From Thermatribacter sp964570785 (GTDB taxonomy: Bacteria > Atribacterota > Atribacteria > Atribacterales > Thermatribacteraceae): a DNA stretch of 64,000 nt. Positions 41,280-50,174 of the stretch are shown here, in pieces (position 1 is the first letter of the stretch; each line of letters begins with the position of its first letter). Both the position numbers and the translations under genes were made by a program. Below the pieces are notes generated by a model that worked only from the letters and a program-made list of their open reading frames with translations, did not search any database and was not told the DNA's origin. The stretch lies in assembly GCA_964570785.1 (NCBI GenBank), contig CAZMZG010000002.1, positions 1-64,000 on the forward strand, given 5' to 3'.

Positions 41280-42199
41280 TCTTCTCGCCTCCCAGAATGA
41301 GGATGGGTTAGATCATACACCTTGCGCATTCTTTCCCAATCTATATGGGTGTAGATCTGAGTAGTAGAAAGACTGGCATGGCCAAGCATTTCCTGCACCA
41401 ATCTTAATTCGCCACCACCGGCCAGGAAATGAGTTGCAAAAGTATGTCTCAAGGTATGCGGAGAAATTTTTTTCTCAAATATACCGGCTTCTCTCAAAAC
41501 GCGCTCAAACACTTTTCTTATACCCCGCGCACTCAGTCTTCTTCCTCGACGATTAACAAAAAAATACCCCTCTGCATCCTCAAAAAGCTCCCTAAATGTT
41601 TCATATTCCTGCAACGCCTGGCGAGTACTTTCGTTAAAAGGCACAATTCTCTCTCGCTTACCCTTTCCATAAACCCTCACCAAACGATTGTGTAAATCAA
41701 TGTTTTCTCTTTTCAAACTCGCCATTTCACTGACCCGGAGACCACTTGCGTAAAAGAGCTCAAAAATAGCCCAGTTACGAGCATTTAAGAAACACTTATT
41801 TTCAAAATATCTTTTCTTCAAAAAAGACAGTAATTGATCGATCTCCGAAAATGTCAAAAAGGTCGGCAACTTTTTTTCAGTTTTGATACCCCCCACTTCC
41901 TGCGCCGGATTGGAAGACATCAGTTCTCTCTTTTCCAAGAAGCGATAAAAAGTCCTCAGAGCAGAAAGTTTGTTCTGTTGAGAAACTCTACTCAAACCAC
42001 TCTGGACCTTAAGATGAACCAGAAAAGAACTTACGTCTTCAGGAGTAGCCCTCAGCAAACTTTTATTTTTACTTTTTAAGAAAAGAGCAAATTGCTCAAC
42101 CACTCGTCGATAATTTTCGACGGTGTGCGTTGAGTAACCACGTTCTGCTTCAAGATAATGTAAAAAAGCCTTTAAATAATCACTTTCTTTGCAGTTCAA
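41276..42199 (-). CDS. xerC: Tyrosine recombinase XerC/XerA family
   Basis: This tyrosine recombinase probably resolves chromosome dimers at dif with FtsK. The 307-aa protein has the SAM-like N-terminal DNA-binding domain and catalytic residues in YASGLRVSEM (Arg), KGKRERIVPF (Lys), HTLRHTFATH (His-x-x-Arg), LGHASLSTTQIYTH (His and nucleophile Tyr). Location before hslV matches the Firmicute xerC(codV)-clpQ order. A second Xer is not in the window, so a single-recombinase system is possible. TTG 42199 overlaps der by 20 bases. Confidence 0.92.
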   Translation of the reverse strand: MNCKESDYLKAFLHYLEAERGYSTHTVENYRRVVEQFALFLKSKNKSLLRATPEDVSSFLVHLKVQSGLSRVSQQNKLSALRTFYRFLEKRELMSSNPAQEVGGIKTEKKLPTFLTFSEIDQLLSFLKKRYFENKCFLNARNWAIFELFYASGLRVSEMASLKRENIDLHNRLVRVYGKGKRERIVPFNESTRQALQEYETFRELFEDAEGYFFVNRRGRRLSARGIRKVFERVLREAGIFEKKISPHTLRHTFATHFLAGGGELRLVQEMLGHASLSTTQIYTHIDWERMRKVYDLTHPHSGRRED

Positions 42200-43520
42200 T
42201 ATCCAGAGGCACTCCTTCCCAGTTCAATCTTTGCCTAAATATTTGCTCCACAAGCCTGACGACTCTCTTCTTAACTTCTTCATCTATGAAATTAGTATAA
42301 ACGCGTATACAGGGAGGAGCAATGCGAGTCTGAGTAGCATAGTAAAGCTTGATTTTTTCGGATAGAAAACCTCTTGCCCTGACCTCAGACAGCCCCTGCT
42401 CCAGAATTTCATTGAGAACGCTGGTTTTAACTCTCTGATAGTAACGAGTGATTATACCAGCCAGGGTCGCAAAAATTTTATCTCTGACGCCAGCGTCCAG
42501 TGCAGAACCCACCAGGAAGCTTGCATAGTGGAGAAAACTCAAATCTCGACGAGCCCATTCCTCAATCTTTGTTTGGGGAAAATTGGGATTAAGCTTTTGC
42601 ACCAGATCCCACTTGTTCAGGAAAATCAGGCAACACTTTTTTTGCTCAGCAACCTGAGCAGCTATTCTTTTATCTTGGCGGGTTACTCCACTCAAAGGAT
42701 CAATTACCAGAATGCACAGATCGGCTTCCTGCAAAGCACGCCGAGCTCTGGCCTGAGCATAAAAAGAAATCGCACTCTGGAGACGGGCTCTTCTTACCAA
42801 CCCTGCCGTATCGATCAACTGATAATTACCAAAAGGGGTATCAACGGATATAGTAACAGCGTCTCTGGTAGTTCCCGGTATATCGCTGACAATGCAACGT
42901 TCCCGGCCAAAAAGCAAGTTACAAAGAGTAGATTTGCCCACGTTGGGCTTCCCCAGAACCACTATCCTGGAACGTTGTGGTGGAGACGCTGCTTTGCTCT
43001 CGGAAACCATTCCTCTCAGAGCTTTGCCTACCGCTTCCTTGAGGCGTCTTATTCCATCACCATGCAACGCAGATATTTGCAGCATGTTTTCCACGCCCAG
43101 AGTAAAAAAATCAGCAGGGGGGACTTCGTGGGTCATTCCCTCTCTTTTATTGATAACCAGCAGCAACCGTTTCCCCAGACGACGCAAGCGGACAATCAAT
43201 TCCTGTTCAGAAAAAGTAAGAGACGTTCTTCCATCAACCACAAATATTACCAAATCAGCTTCCTCAATAATCTCCCAGGCTTTTTTCTCGACCACACTTT
43301 GAAGGAGCTCCTGAGAGTCAAACTCAATACCCCCTGTGTCCACAACCCTTGCTTCTATACCCTGAAAATCAACAACTTCCTCCAGAAGATCCCGTGTCAC
43401 CCCCGGTGTAGGATCCACAATAGCTATTTTCTTTCCAGCCAAACGATTAAACAGGGTAGATTTCCCAACGTTGGTCCTTCCTACTATTACAACCAGCGGT
43501 TGTTTTTTATATTCGCCCAT
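42180..43520 (-). CDS. der: Double-GTPase ribosome assembly factor Der (EngA)
   Basis: Der assists 50S maturation. The 446-aa protein has two consecutive G domains: the first with VGRTNVGKSTLFNRL at about 13-27 and VDTGGIEF, the second with LGKPNVGKSTLCNLL, PGTTRDAVTISVD and LIDTAGLVRR, followed by a C-terminal KH-like domain. ATG 43520 with GGTGAG close upstream is preferred to GTG 43529. It overlaps ispH by 14 bases. Confidence 0.95.
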   Translation of the reverse strand: MGEYKKQPLVVIVGRTNVGKSTLFNRLAGKKIAIVDPTPGVTRDLLEEVVDFQGIEARVVDTGGIEFDSQELLQSVVEKKAWEIIEEADLVIFVVDGRTSLTFSEQELIVRLRRLGKRLLLVINKREGMTHEVPPADFFTLGVENMLQISALHGDGIRRLKEAVGKALRGMVSESKAASPPQRSRIVVLGKPNVGKSTLCNLLFGRERCIVSDIPGTTRDAVTISVDTPFGNYQLIDTAGLVRRARLQSAISFYAQARARRALQEADLCILVIDPLSGVTRQDKRIAAQVAEQKKCCLIFLNKWDLVQKLNPNFPQTKIEEWARRDLSFLHYASFLVGSALDAGVRDKIFATLAGIITRYYQRVKTSVLNEILEQGLSEVRARGFLSEKIKLYYATQTRIAPPCIRVYTNFIDEEVKKRVVRLVEQIFRQRLNWEGVPLDIELQRK

Positions 43521-44397
43521 TCTGCTCACCGGCCTCGGTTTGAAGGCTCCTTTCGACCTCTTCCACTATAGTGCGGGGAGTGGAAGCGCCGCTTACCAGC
43601 AAAATCTCACCTTCAAGCTGAGGAAGAGAAGAAAGTTCTTCTGCAGTTTCAACCCAAAAAACTCTGACTCCTTCTTGTCGTGCCAGAAGAAAAAGCGCCC
43701 GGGTATTAGCACTGTTTTTGCCCCCCACCACTATCACCGCATCAATTTTTTTCGTGCGTATCACATCCAGAAGCTCCTGCTGCCTCTCCTCGGTTTCCGG
43801 GCAGAGAGTATAAGCAACTTGCAACTTAACATCTGGAAAACGCTTCCTAAACCATGCCCGAAAGGTATCCACCACAGACCTGGGGAGAGTGGTCTGCTCC
43901 ACCAACCCCACAAAGCGCCGCTTCTCCAGCCAGCCTGCCACATTCTCCCATTCCTCTGGATTTTTGCTACAAACCACCACTTCGGAATTAATATAGCTCA
44001 GCAAGGCTTCAACCTCCGGGTGTTTGTAATCCCCCAGCACGATCAAACCCTCGTTCTCTCTCTGCATCCTCTGAGCCAGAAAACGAGCTTTTCTCACTCG
44101 AGGACAGGTAGTATCCACAATTTTTGCGCCTTTTGACTTTAAAACTTCAAAATCCTCTTTTTTTATGCCATGAGAACGAGTAACTACTGTCACCCCGGGA
44201 GGAACATCTAAAAGATTATTAACAACCCGGGCTCCTTTATCAATTAAAAACTCCATAACCTGCCGGTTATGAACCAGCTCTCCAAACAAAAAAACTGGTT
44301 CCTGCTTTTCCTCTAAAGCCTGAAGAGCTTTTTGGAAGGCTCGCTCTACACCGGGACAAAAACCAGCTTTCCTGGCCACCACTACTTTTTTGCTCAT
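43507..44397 (-). CDS. ispH: 4-hydroxy-3-methylbut-2-enyl diphosphate reductase IspH
   Basis: IspH (LytB) makes IPP and DMAPP in the last MEP step. The three cluster cysteines are C14 (AGFCPGVERA), C98 (DTTCPRVRKA) and C199 (LCPETEERQ). Other conserved parts are GELVHNRQV, VTRSHG, GGKNSANTRAL, and VSGASTPRTIVEEV. The 296-aa protein has no fused S1 domains, unlike clostridial IspH-RpsA fusions. It starts in a 4-base overlap with cmk. Confidence 0.95.
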   Translation of the reverse strand: MSKKVVVARKAGFCPGVERAFQKALQALEEKQEPVFLFGELVHNRQVMEFLIDKGARVVNNLLDVPPGVTVVTRSHGIKKEDFEVLKSKGAKIVDTTCPRVRKARFLAQRMQRENEGLIVLGDYKHPEVEALLSYINSEVVVCSKNPEEWENVAGWLEKRRFVGLVEQTTLPRSVVDTFRAWFRKRFPDVKLQVAYTLCPETEERQQELLDVIRTKKIDAVIVVGGKNSANTRALFLLARQEGVRVFWVETAEELSSLPQLEGEILLVSGASTPRTIVEEVERSLQTEAGEQNGRI

Positions 44398-45044
44398 TGC
44401 TGCACCAGGTTATAAAGCAAATCTACTACCTGTTCTTTACTCATAAACGAAGAATCCACCAGCAAAGCTCCTTCAGGCATCCTTAGAGGAGCTTCACTGC
44501 GATTAGAATCAATGTAATCCCGCTCCAAAATATTCCTCAAAACCAATTTGTAATCCATTTCCTGCCCTCGCTCTTTTAGCTGTAACCATCTTCTCCGAGC
44601 CCTGATTTCAGGAGAAGCAGTAAGAAAAATTTTCAAATCGGCATCAGGCAAGATAACTGTGCCGATATCTCTACCCTCGGTTATGGAAGGACGTGAAAGA
44701 GCTAAGTTGCGCTGCTTAACTTTCAAAAACTGACGAACTTCTTTCAAGGCAGCCACTGGGGAAACCATCTGGTCCACCAGCGGAGTGCGGATTTCCTGGG
44801 TTACCTCTTTTCCATTGAGAAAAACCCTGCCTTCTTCAGTAAGTTCTATCTCAACTTCGTCAAGCAACTCCTGCACCAGTTTTTCATTTTGGACATCTAT
44901 TTTCCTGGCGATCAGAAAAAGAGTCACTGCTCTGTACATAGCACCAGTATCCACATAGAGATAGCCCAGCTTCGCCGCCAGCTCAGAAGCCACAGTACTT
45001 TTCCCGGCTCCTGCTGGACCATCTATAGCAATCGTCCTTTTCAT
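44394..45044 (-). CDS. cmk: Cytidylate kinase
   Basis: Cmk phosphorylates CMP and dCMP. P-loop IDGPAGAGKSTVAS at 7-20, YVDTGAMYRAVTL, RPSITEGRDIGTVILPDADL, and KIFLTASPEIRARRRWLQL mark the family. The 216-aa length is normal. It is coupled by 4-base overlaps to aroA upstream and ispH downstream. Confidence 0.96.
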   Translation of the reverse strand: MKRTIAIDGPAGAGKSTVASELAAKLGYLYVDTGAMYRAVTLFLIARKIDVQNEKLVQELLDEVEIELTEEGRVFLNGKEVTQEIRTPLVDQMVSPVAALKEVRQFLKVKQRNLALSRPSITEGRDIGTVILPDADLKIFLTASPEIRARRRWLQLKERGQEMDYKLVLRNILERDYIDSNRSEAPLRMPEGALLVDSSFMSKEQVVDLLYNLVQQ

Positions 45045-46384
45045 AAGCAGTTCCTCTCCTCAAGTTCGCAAAATTCCACCCTCTCGTAACCCAACACTCG
45101 CAGATGATCAAAAAACTCTGGATAACTTATTTTCACACAATCAACATCTACTATTTCAACCGCTTCCCTGGCAATCAGGCCTGCCACAACAAAGCTCATG
45201 GCAATACGATGATCCCCAAAGCTTCCCACTCTACCTCCGTTTAGCTTTGAAGGACCTTCAATCACCAATCCGTCACTGCGTTCTTCCACTCTGGCCCCGA
45301 GGGCCTTCAAGCCCAGAAACATCGCTCGCAAGCGATCACATTCCTTCACCCGCAATTCTTCTGCACCAGTTATAGAGGTAACTCCCCGAGCCTGAGTGGC
45401 TAAAACTGAAAGAATGGGCACCTCATCGATAAGGGAAGGAATGAGTTCCTTCCCAATGTTAATACCATGCAAAGAAGAAAACTCGACCTCCAGATCTCCC
45501 CGGCGTTCACCAAATTCTTCCCTCAAATTATGAATTTTTATCTGACCGCCCATCTGAACAATGCACCTCAGAAAACCAGACCGAGTAGGATTAAGACCCA
45601 CATCCTGGATGTAAATGCGAGATCCGGGTATCGTTAAAGTTGCCGCAACAAGAAAGGCCGCTGAGGAAACATCTCCAGGAAGCGAAAAATTCCTGGCCTT
45701 TAGCGGCGTAAGAGGAGGATAAACCATTATTCGGCCAGGCTTTCTCTCCAACTGAACTCCAAGGTAAGAAAGCATGTTTTCGGTATGATCCCGGGAAGCA
45801 AAGGGTTCCCTTATGCAGGAAGGAGCACTGGCTCCCAGCGCCGCAAAAAGCAATGCTGATTTCACCTGGGCACTGGCAACAGGAAGGCTATACTCGAAGG
45901 GATAGAGAGGATATTTACCCCGAATGAAAAGGGGCAAAAACCGGTCACCATCACGTCCCCCAATTTGAGCACCGGTTAGAGAAAGCGGTTCGATTATCCT
46001 TCGCATAGGCCTACAGCGCAAACTTGCATCGCCAGTTATCACCGTAAGTCCTTTCACCCAGGAAGCAACACCACACAGAAGACGCGCCGTGGTTCCTGAG
46101 TTACCAGCGTAAAGCACGTCCTCGGGTTCTGCAAGTTCTCTCCAGCCACCGCTTTCCAAAATCACTTTGCCAGCATCTGGATAGGTTTCAATCTTGACTC
46201 CAAACTGATGTAAACAGGATAAAGTAGAAAGACAATCCTCACAAAAAGAAAACCCAGACACTTCAGTAGTTCCCTGAGCCAGGGCGGCCAGAATCGCCGC
46301 CCTGTGGCTCAAAGACTTATCACGAGCGCAGCAAAGAGAACCAGCAAGAGGACGATTCACTGGATGTACCCGCGCAACCTTCAT
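45041..46384 (-). CDS. aroA: 3-phosphoshikimate 1-carboxyvinyltransferase (EPSP synthase)
   Basis: AroA joins shikimate 3-phosphate and PEP in aromatic amino acid synthesis. Seen: DKSLSHRAAILAALAQGTT, the LYAGNSGTTARLLCG motif, SAQVKSALLFAALGA, and the C-terminal RVKECDRLRAMFLGL and GDHRIAMSFVVAGL blocks. The 447-aa length is slightly above average. The aroH-aroA-cmk-ispH order groups chorismate genes with core genes, and all junctions overlap by 4 bases. Confidence 0.96.
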   Translation of the reverse strand: MKVARVHPVNRPLAGSLCCARDKSLSHRAAILAALAQGTTEVSGFSFCEDCLSTLSCLHQFGVKIETYPDAGKVILESGGWRELAEPEDVLYAGNSGTTARLLCGVASWVKGLTVITGDASLRCRPMRRIIEPLSLTGAQIGGRDGDRFLPLFIRGKYPLYPFEYSLPVASAQVKSALLFAALGASAPSCIREPFASRDHTENMLSYLGVQLERKPGRIMVYPPLTPLKARNFSLPGDVSSAAFLVAATLTIPGSRIYIQDVGLNPTRSGFLRCIVQMGGQIKIHNLREEFGERRGDLEVEFSSLHGINIGKELIPSLIDEVPILSVLATQARGVTSITGAEELRVKECDRLRAMFLGLKALGARVEERSDGLVIEGPSKLNGGRVGSFGDHRIAMSFVVAGLIAREAVEIVDVDCVKISYPEFFDHLRVLGYERVEFCELEERNCL

Positions 46385-46755
46385 GGGTCAACCTCGCCAA
46401 ACAAATCCTTGCGAAGATTTTTTGCTTCCCCAAAATAGACGTGCCTCACTGTTTCCTGGTCAAACGGTGTGTTGGCTAACACCATAATCCGTATACACCT
46501 TTGCAATCCACCTGCCACTTGAGCTTCCTGAGCACATAGGATAGGAATATAACGAAACTTTTCTTGCTCCCGTATGGCTTCCGCAGGAAAGACAGATTGA
46601 ATGTCGGGAGTGAGAGTTATAAAAACCGCCGCAACATCTTCCACATTGAGCAAATTCTTTTCCAGAATGGCCTCGAAAAGCTCGAGAGTAGCTTTTTTCA
46701 CCTGAAGAGCCTCGTCGCTACTTACGACAACAGCCCCTCTTATTCCCCGTATCAA
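46381..46755 (-). CDS. aroH: Chorismate mutase, AroH type
   Basis: The 124-aa protein matches the monofunctional AroH fold (Bacillus type): IRGIRGAVVVSSDEALQVKK with the active-site Arg near position 6, TLTPDIQSVFPAEAIRE, PILCAQEAQVAGGLQRCIR, and the C-terminal HVYFGEAKNLRKDL. It converts chorismate to prephenate. The start is TTG 46755 with a GGAGG about 12 bases upstream. It lies 31 bases from cobO. Confidence 0.93.
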   Translation of the reverse strand: MIRGIRGAVVVSSDEALQVKKATLELFEAILEKNLLNVEDVAAVFITLTPDIQSVFPAEAIREQEKFRYIPILCAQEAQVAGGLQRCIRIMVLANTPFDQETVRHVYFGEAKNLRKDLFGEVDP

Positions 46756-46786
46756 TATTACCCAACCTCCCCACCAATAATCAGCA

Positions 46787-47317
46787 TCAAAATTCTATGC
46801 CTTCTCGAGCGGGAATTCCCTTTTGAAAGGGGTGTTTCACGCATCTGACCTCCGAAACCAGATCCACTCTTTCAATTAGTTCCCGGGGTGCCTTTCTCCC
46901 TGTAATCACCACTTCAAGGGAACTTATTTTACTTTCCAAAACCCGTTCGAACTCGACAAAAGCTAAAAAATCATACCAAAAAGCGTAACAAAATTCATCC
47001 AGCACCATAAGGTCCCATCCTCCCTCAAGCATGGCCTTCTTCGCTACTTCCCAACCGCATTTGAACTCCTTAAAATCCAGCTCTGAGGGTTCTCGACCTA
47101 TAAGGAACTCGCCAGAACCAAACTGATAAAACTCTACACCCGGAAGGCACTGCATGGAAGCCAGCTCTCCGGTAAAGCGTTTTTTAAAAAACTGAAGATA
47201 TAAAATTTTCCACCCCCAACCAGCCGCTCGAAGGGTCAGCCCTAAAGAAGCCGTGGTTTTACCTTTTCCATCGCCTATATAAAGCTGCACCAGTCCTTTT
47301 CTTTCAGGTTTTTTCAT
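46787..47317 (-). CDS. cobO: Corrinoid adenosyltransferase, CobO/BtuR family
   Basis: The 176-aa protein is an ATP:cob(I)alamin adenosyltransferase of the CobA/CobO/BtuR class: P-loop GDGKGKTTASLG at 15-26, LRAAGWGWKILYLQFFKK, LMVLDEFCYAF and VVITGRKAPRELIE. It makes adenosylcobalamin, implying use of B12. No other corrinoid genes are in the window. It overlaps the rluB end by 14 bases, so it appears part of the same transcript. Confidence 0.92.
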   Translation of the reverse strand: MKKPERKGLVQLYIGDGKGKTTASLGLTLRAAGWGWKILYLQFFKKRFTGELASMQCLPGVEFYQFGSGEFLIGREPSELDFKEFKCGWEVAKKAMLEGGWDLMVLDEFCYAFWYDFLAFVEFERVLESKISSLEVVITGRKAPRELIERVDLVSEVRCVKHPFQKGIPAREGIEF

Positions 47318-48059
47318 TAGCCTTACCTCGCAGAAGACGGATTCGCAAATCTTGAAGAGCTTTTAGTTCATGAGCATTCAAATAACGCCACTTTCCAGGA
47401 AGAAGTCCGGAATCAAGAATTACAGGACCCATTTTTACTCTGATAAGTCGCAACACTGGATGCCCAATTTCTTCAAAAAGAATCTTTACTTCGTGCTTTT
47501 TTCCTTCAGTGAGAGTCACTCTAACCAGGCTCAAAGAAGCATTCCTCTCTATTACCAAACCCTCTCGAATACGATAGTTTTTCTCGTTGAACTTTATGCC
47601 CCGCTTTAGAGTGTCCAGCTCCTGCAGAGTTACTTCGCCCGCAGCATAAACCAGGTACTCCTTTTCGACTTCAAAGCGGGGATGAGCAAGAACATAGGCA
47701 AGCTGACCATCATTGGTGAAAAGCAGCAGGCCTTCACTATCCTGGTCCAGGCGACCAACTGGGAAGACCCGATCAGGTATGTCTCGAACAAGCTCGGCAA
47801 CCGTCTTCCTTCCCAGGGGGTCGAAAAGGGTGGTCAGGTAACCCCGGGGTTTGTAAAGTTGAAAGTAAATGAACTGTTCTCCTGCAAATTCGACCAACCT
47901 GCCATCCACGGTCACCCGATCTCTCTCGGTAACCCGGTATCCAGGAGAGAGCACGACTTCACCATTCACCATAACCCGACCTTCTTGAATCAGACGGTCA
48001 CATTTTCTTCTCGCAGCTACACCGGCTTTAGCCAGGAATTTGTTTAAACGCTCCTCCAC
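47304..48059 (-). CDS. rluB: 23S rRNA pseudouridine synthase, RluB family
   Basis: The protein has an N-terminal S4 domain (LNKFLAKAGVAARRKCDRLI) and a pseudouridine synthase domain with the catalytic stretch VGRLDQDSEGLLLFTNDG. The family acts on helix 89 of 23S rRNA. GTG 48059 is chosen (251 aa) because homologues start at VEERLNKF and a GGGGGGAG lies just upstream; the open frame back to 48107 overlaps scpB. The scpA-scpB-rluB order is the normal Firmicute arrangement. Confidence 0.94.
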   Translation of the reverse strand: MEERLNKFLAKAGVAARRKCDRLIQEGRVMVNGEVVLSPGYRVTERDRVTVDGRLVEFAGEQFIYFQLYKPRGYLTTLFDPLGRKTVAELVRDIPDRVFPVGRLDQDSEGLLLFTNDGQLAYVLAHPRFEVEKEYLVYAAGEVTLQELDTLKRGIKFNEKNYRIREGLVIERNASLSLVRVTLTEGKKHEVKILFEEIGHPVLRLIRVKMGPVILDSGLLPGKWRYLNAHELKALQDLRIRLLRGKANEKT

Positions 48060-48591
48060 GTTCTCCCCCCAGAAAGTTAGCACATATTTTACGCCAGGTC
48101 TCTTCACTCTCTAACCCAAAAACTTCATAGAATTTATCGGTTACCTGGTACTTAAGAGGAAATTTTTTACCAGCATCTTCGGTAACCACCGAGACCAAGC
48201 CCCTTTCAAGCAAAGACCTGAGAACACTCCCCGAATCAACTCCTCGTTTCAAATCTATTTCTCCCTTGCTCACCGGCTGGTGAAGCGCGACAATCGCCAG
48301 CACTTCTAAAGCCGCTCTGGAGAGTTTACTCTGAGAAACAACCTGTAACTTCTGCTTCAAAAAAGAACCAATTTCAGGGCGAACCACCATTTGCCATTTA
48401 CCAGCAACCTTACGCACCACAACGGCCCCTTCGCGCTGATTCAACTCCAGGCAGAGTTCTTGCAGTGCTTTTTCAGTCTCTTCAAGAGAACAATCCACAA
48501 TTTCGCTTATTTTTTTCAGAGAAAGAGCGCGTGGAGAGGAAAACAGCAAGGCTTCCACCAGCACTTTAGTTTTCAGATGTTTCCCACTCAT
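48028..48591 (-). CDS. scpB: Segregation and condensation protein ScpB
   Basis: ScpB is the winged-helix kleisin partner in SMC-ScpAB condensin. Evidence: KVLVEALLFSSPRALSLKKI, RKVAGKWQMVVRPEIG, and LSRAALEVLAIVALHQPVSK with the DLKRGVDSGSVLRSLLERGL segment that follows. The length (187 aa from ATG 48591) is normal. Start choice is uncertain: GTG 48600 and TTG 48597 are also in frame. It overlaps scpA by 26 bases and rluB by 32. Confidence 0.92.
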   Translation of the reverse strand: MSGKHLKTKVLVEALLFSSPRALSLKKISEIVDCSLEETEKALQELCLELNQREGAVVVRKVAGKWQMVVRPEIGSFLKQKLQVVSQSKLSRAALEVLAIVALHQPVSKGEIDLKRGVDSGSVLRSLLERGLVSVVTEDAGKKFPLKYQVTDKFYEVFGLESEETWRKICANFLGGERGGAFKQIPG

Positions 48592-49186
48592 CCTCAACAC
48601 TCAAGATGTAGTCACCGTTTCTTTCCCGCAGGAAAAAGACCTTTCTAAAAATAAGGTCCAGAAGAACTAAAAAAGTGGCAATAGCCTCTTTCTTTGAATA
48701 AACATTTTCAAAGAACACAGACCAGGCATACTGTTTTCTCTTTTGCTCGTTTATAATGGCCAAAACCCTCTGCCTGCATTCTTCAACCAGCATCGCAAAT
48801 TGAGCGTCTAACTGCAAAACATTCTCCACTCTTCGAGTAGAAAGCAAAGTCTGACAGAGTTTTAAAAGCTCAGAAAGATCAAGTTCCTCCACATCAGCAT
48901 ATTTTTTACTTTGCAATCCACTCCAGCGCTCCCGTGGAGCCTTAAACAGGTTTTCTTCTCTATCGTGCAGGGTAGCAAGAAGTTCGCTTATTTCATCCAG
49001 CCAGTCTCTCTCCAGGAGAGGACAAGAATCCATTGCTGGCTCTGAACATCCAGGTTCATCGTCACCCAGAATACTATTTATTGCCTGCCCAATATCAGCA
49101 AGCAATTCTTCAATGAGGGCTACTCTCTCCATAAAAGAAGCAGCCTTACCAAAATTGACCTTATCCCATTTATCGAGTAATTCCAT
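48566..49186 (-). CDS. scpA: ScpA-like kleisin, N-terminally shortened and divergent
   Basis: The call rests on position before scpB and on the C-terminal part, which matches the ScpA winged helix (KEAIATFLVLLDLIFRKVFFL). ScpA usually has ~250 aa and begins with a conserved FEGPLDLLLHLI segment that contacts the SMC head; this 206-aa protein lacks that motif. Its N-terminus (KWDKVNFGKAASFMERVALI) and acidic middle are not recognisable to me. ATG 49186 overlaps trpS by 17 bases, so there is no room for a missing in-frame N-terminus. Annotated as ScpA-like, not as proven ScpA. Confidence 0.65.
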   Translation of the reverse strand: MELLDKWDKVNFGKAASFMERVALIEELLADIGQAINSILGDDEPGCSEPAMDSCPLLERDWLDEISELLATLHDREENLFKAPRERWSGLQSKKYADVEELDLSELLKLCQTLLSTRRVENVLQLDAQFAMLVEECRQRVLAIINEQKRKQYAWSVFFENVYSKKEAIATFLVLLDLIFRKVFFLRERNGDYILSVEDEWETSEN

Positions 49187-50174
49187 AGGAAATCTTTATC
49201 GCCTCTCTAACTTCTTCCATAGTCCTGCGAGCAATCTCCCGAGCCTTTCGGCTTCCCTCAATAAGGATTTCTTTGATTAGTCCTTCTTTTCCCTGGTATC
49301 TCTCGCGCCGAAACATAATACGATCCATGAAATCTGTCAGAAGCTCGGCCAGCTGCTTTTTGCAAGCCACACATCCCAGGGAACCACTGCGACAGTCCCG
49401 CTCAATCTCTTCAACCCGAGGGTTGGCTATCGCCTCATGAAAGGTGAAAACGTTGCATCGCTCCGGATGTCCCGGGTCATGACGTCGAACTTTCTCAGGA
49501 TCCGTGAACATGGCCATTACCTTTTTCTGAATTTCCTCTCGCGTATCATTTAAAGCAATGTAGTTATTCAGGCTTTTACTCATCTTTCTACCATCAATCC
49601 CCAGTATCCTGGGCGAAGAGGTTAACAACGCTTCCGGCTCAGGAAACACAGAACACTGATAAAGAAAATTAAAACGACGGGCAATCTCGCGAGTTATTTC
49701 GATATGAGGAACCTGGTCCTCGCCTACTGGAACTCGCGATGCTTTGTATATCAGAATATCTGCCGCCATCAATACCGGGTAGCCCAGATGTCCAAAACCA
49801 ACCGCTTCTTTCAAACCCATATCCTGCAGTTGCTGTTTCAGCACCGGGTTCCTTTCTAACCAACCCACTGGGGTAATCATGGAAAAAAGGAGGTTCAGCT
49901 CAGCGTGCTCCGGAACCAGGGACTGAATCATTAGAATGCTCTTTTCTGGGTCCAGACCCACGCTCAACCAGTCAGCAACCATTTCCATCAGGTTCTTTTC
50001 TATTTCTTGAGTACTATCAAAAGCGGTAGTCAAAGCATGCCAATCGGCTACCCCAAAGATACAATCATATTCATCCTGAAGGTGAACCCAGTTTTGCAGA
50101 GCCCCGAAGTAATGACCTATATGCATCCGGCCAGTAGGACGCATACCGCTGAAAATCTTTTCCTTAATGGTCAC
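49170..50174 (-). CDS. trpS: Tryptophanyl-tRNA synthetase
   Basis: This class I synthetase charges tRNA-Trp. Seen: FSGMRPTGRMHIGHYFGAL with HIGH at 18-21, the KMSKS loop in GRKMSKSLNN, and DPGHPERCNVFTFHEA. Two cysteine pairs near the anticodon-side region (C in ERDCRSGSLGCVACKKQ) may bind a metal or cluster, as in thermophile TrpRS. The 334 aa are of normal length. GTG 50174 overlaps the preceding gene by 11 bases. Confidence 0.95.
   Translation of the reverse strand: MTIKEKIFSGMRPTGRMHIGHYFGALQNWVHLQDEYDCIFGVADWHALTTAFDSTQEIEKNLMEMVADWLSVGLDPEKSILMIQSLVPEHAELNLLFSMITPVGWLERNPVLKQQLQDMGLKEAVGFGHLGYPVLMAADILIYKASRVPVGEDQVPHIEITREIARRFNFLYQCSVFPEPEALLTSSPRILGIDGRKMSKSLNNYIALNDTREEIQKKVMAMFTDPEKVRRHDPGHPERCNVFTFHEAIANPRVEEIERDCRSGSLGCVACKKQLAELLTDFMDRIMFRRERYQGKEGLIKEILIEGSRKAREIARRTMEEVREAIKISYGITR

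Noticed and set aside
41276..42199. Tyrosine recombinase considered as a mobile-element integrase
   Set aside because: Its operon position (der-xerC-hslV-hslU), overlaps and family motifs fit a chromosomal XerC; no att sites, repeats or cargo genes are seen.
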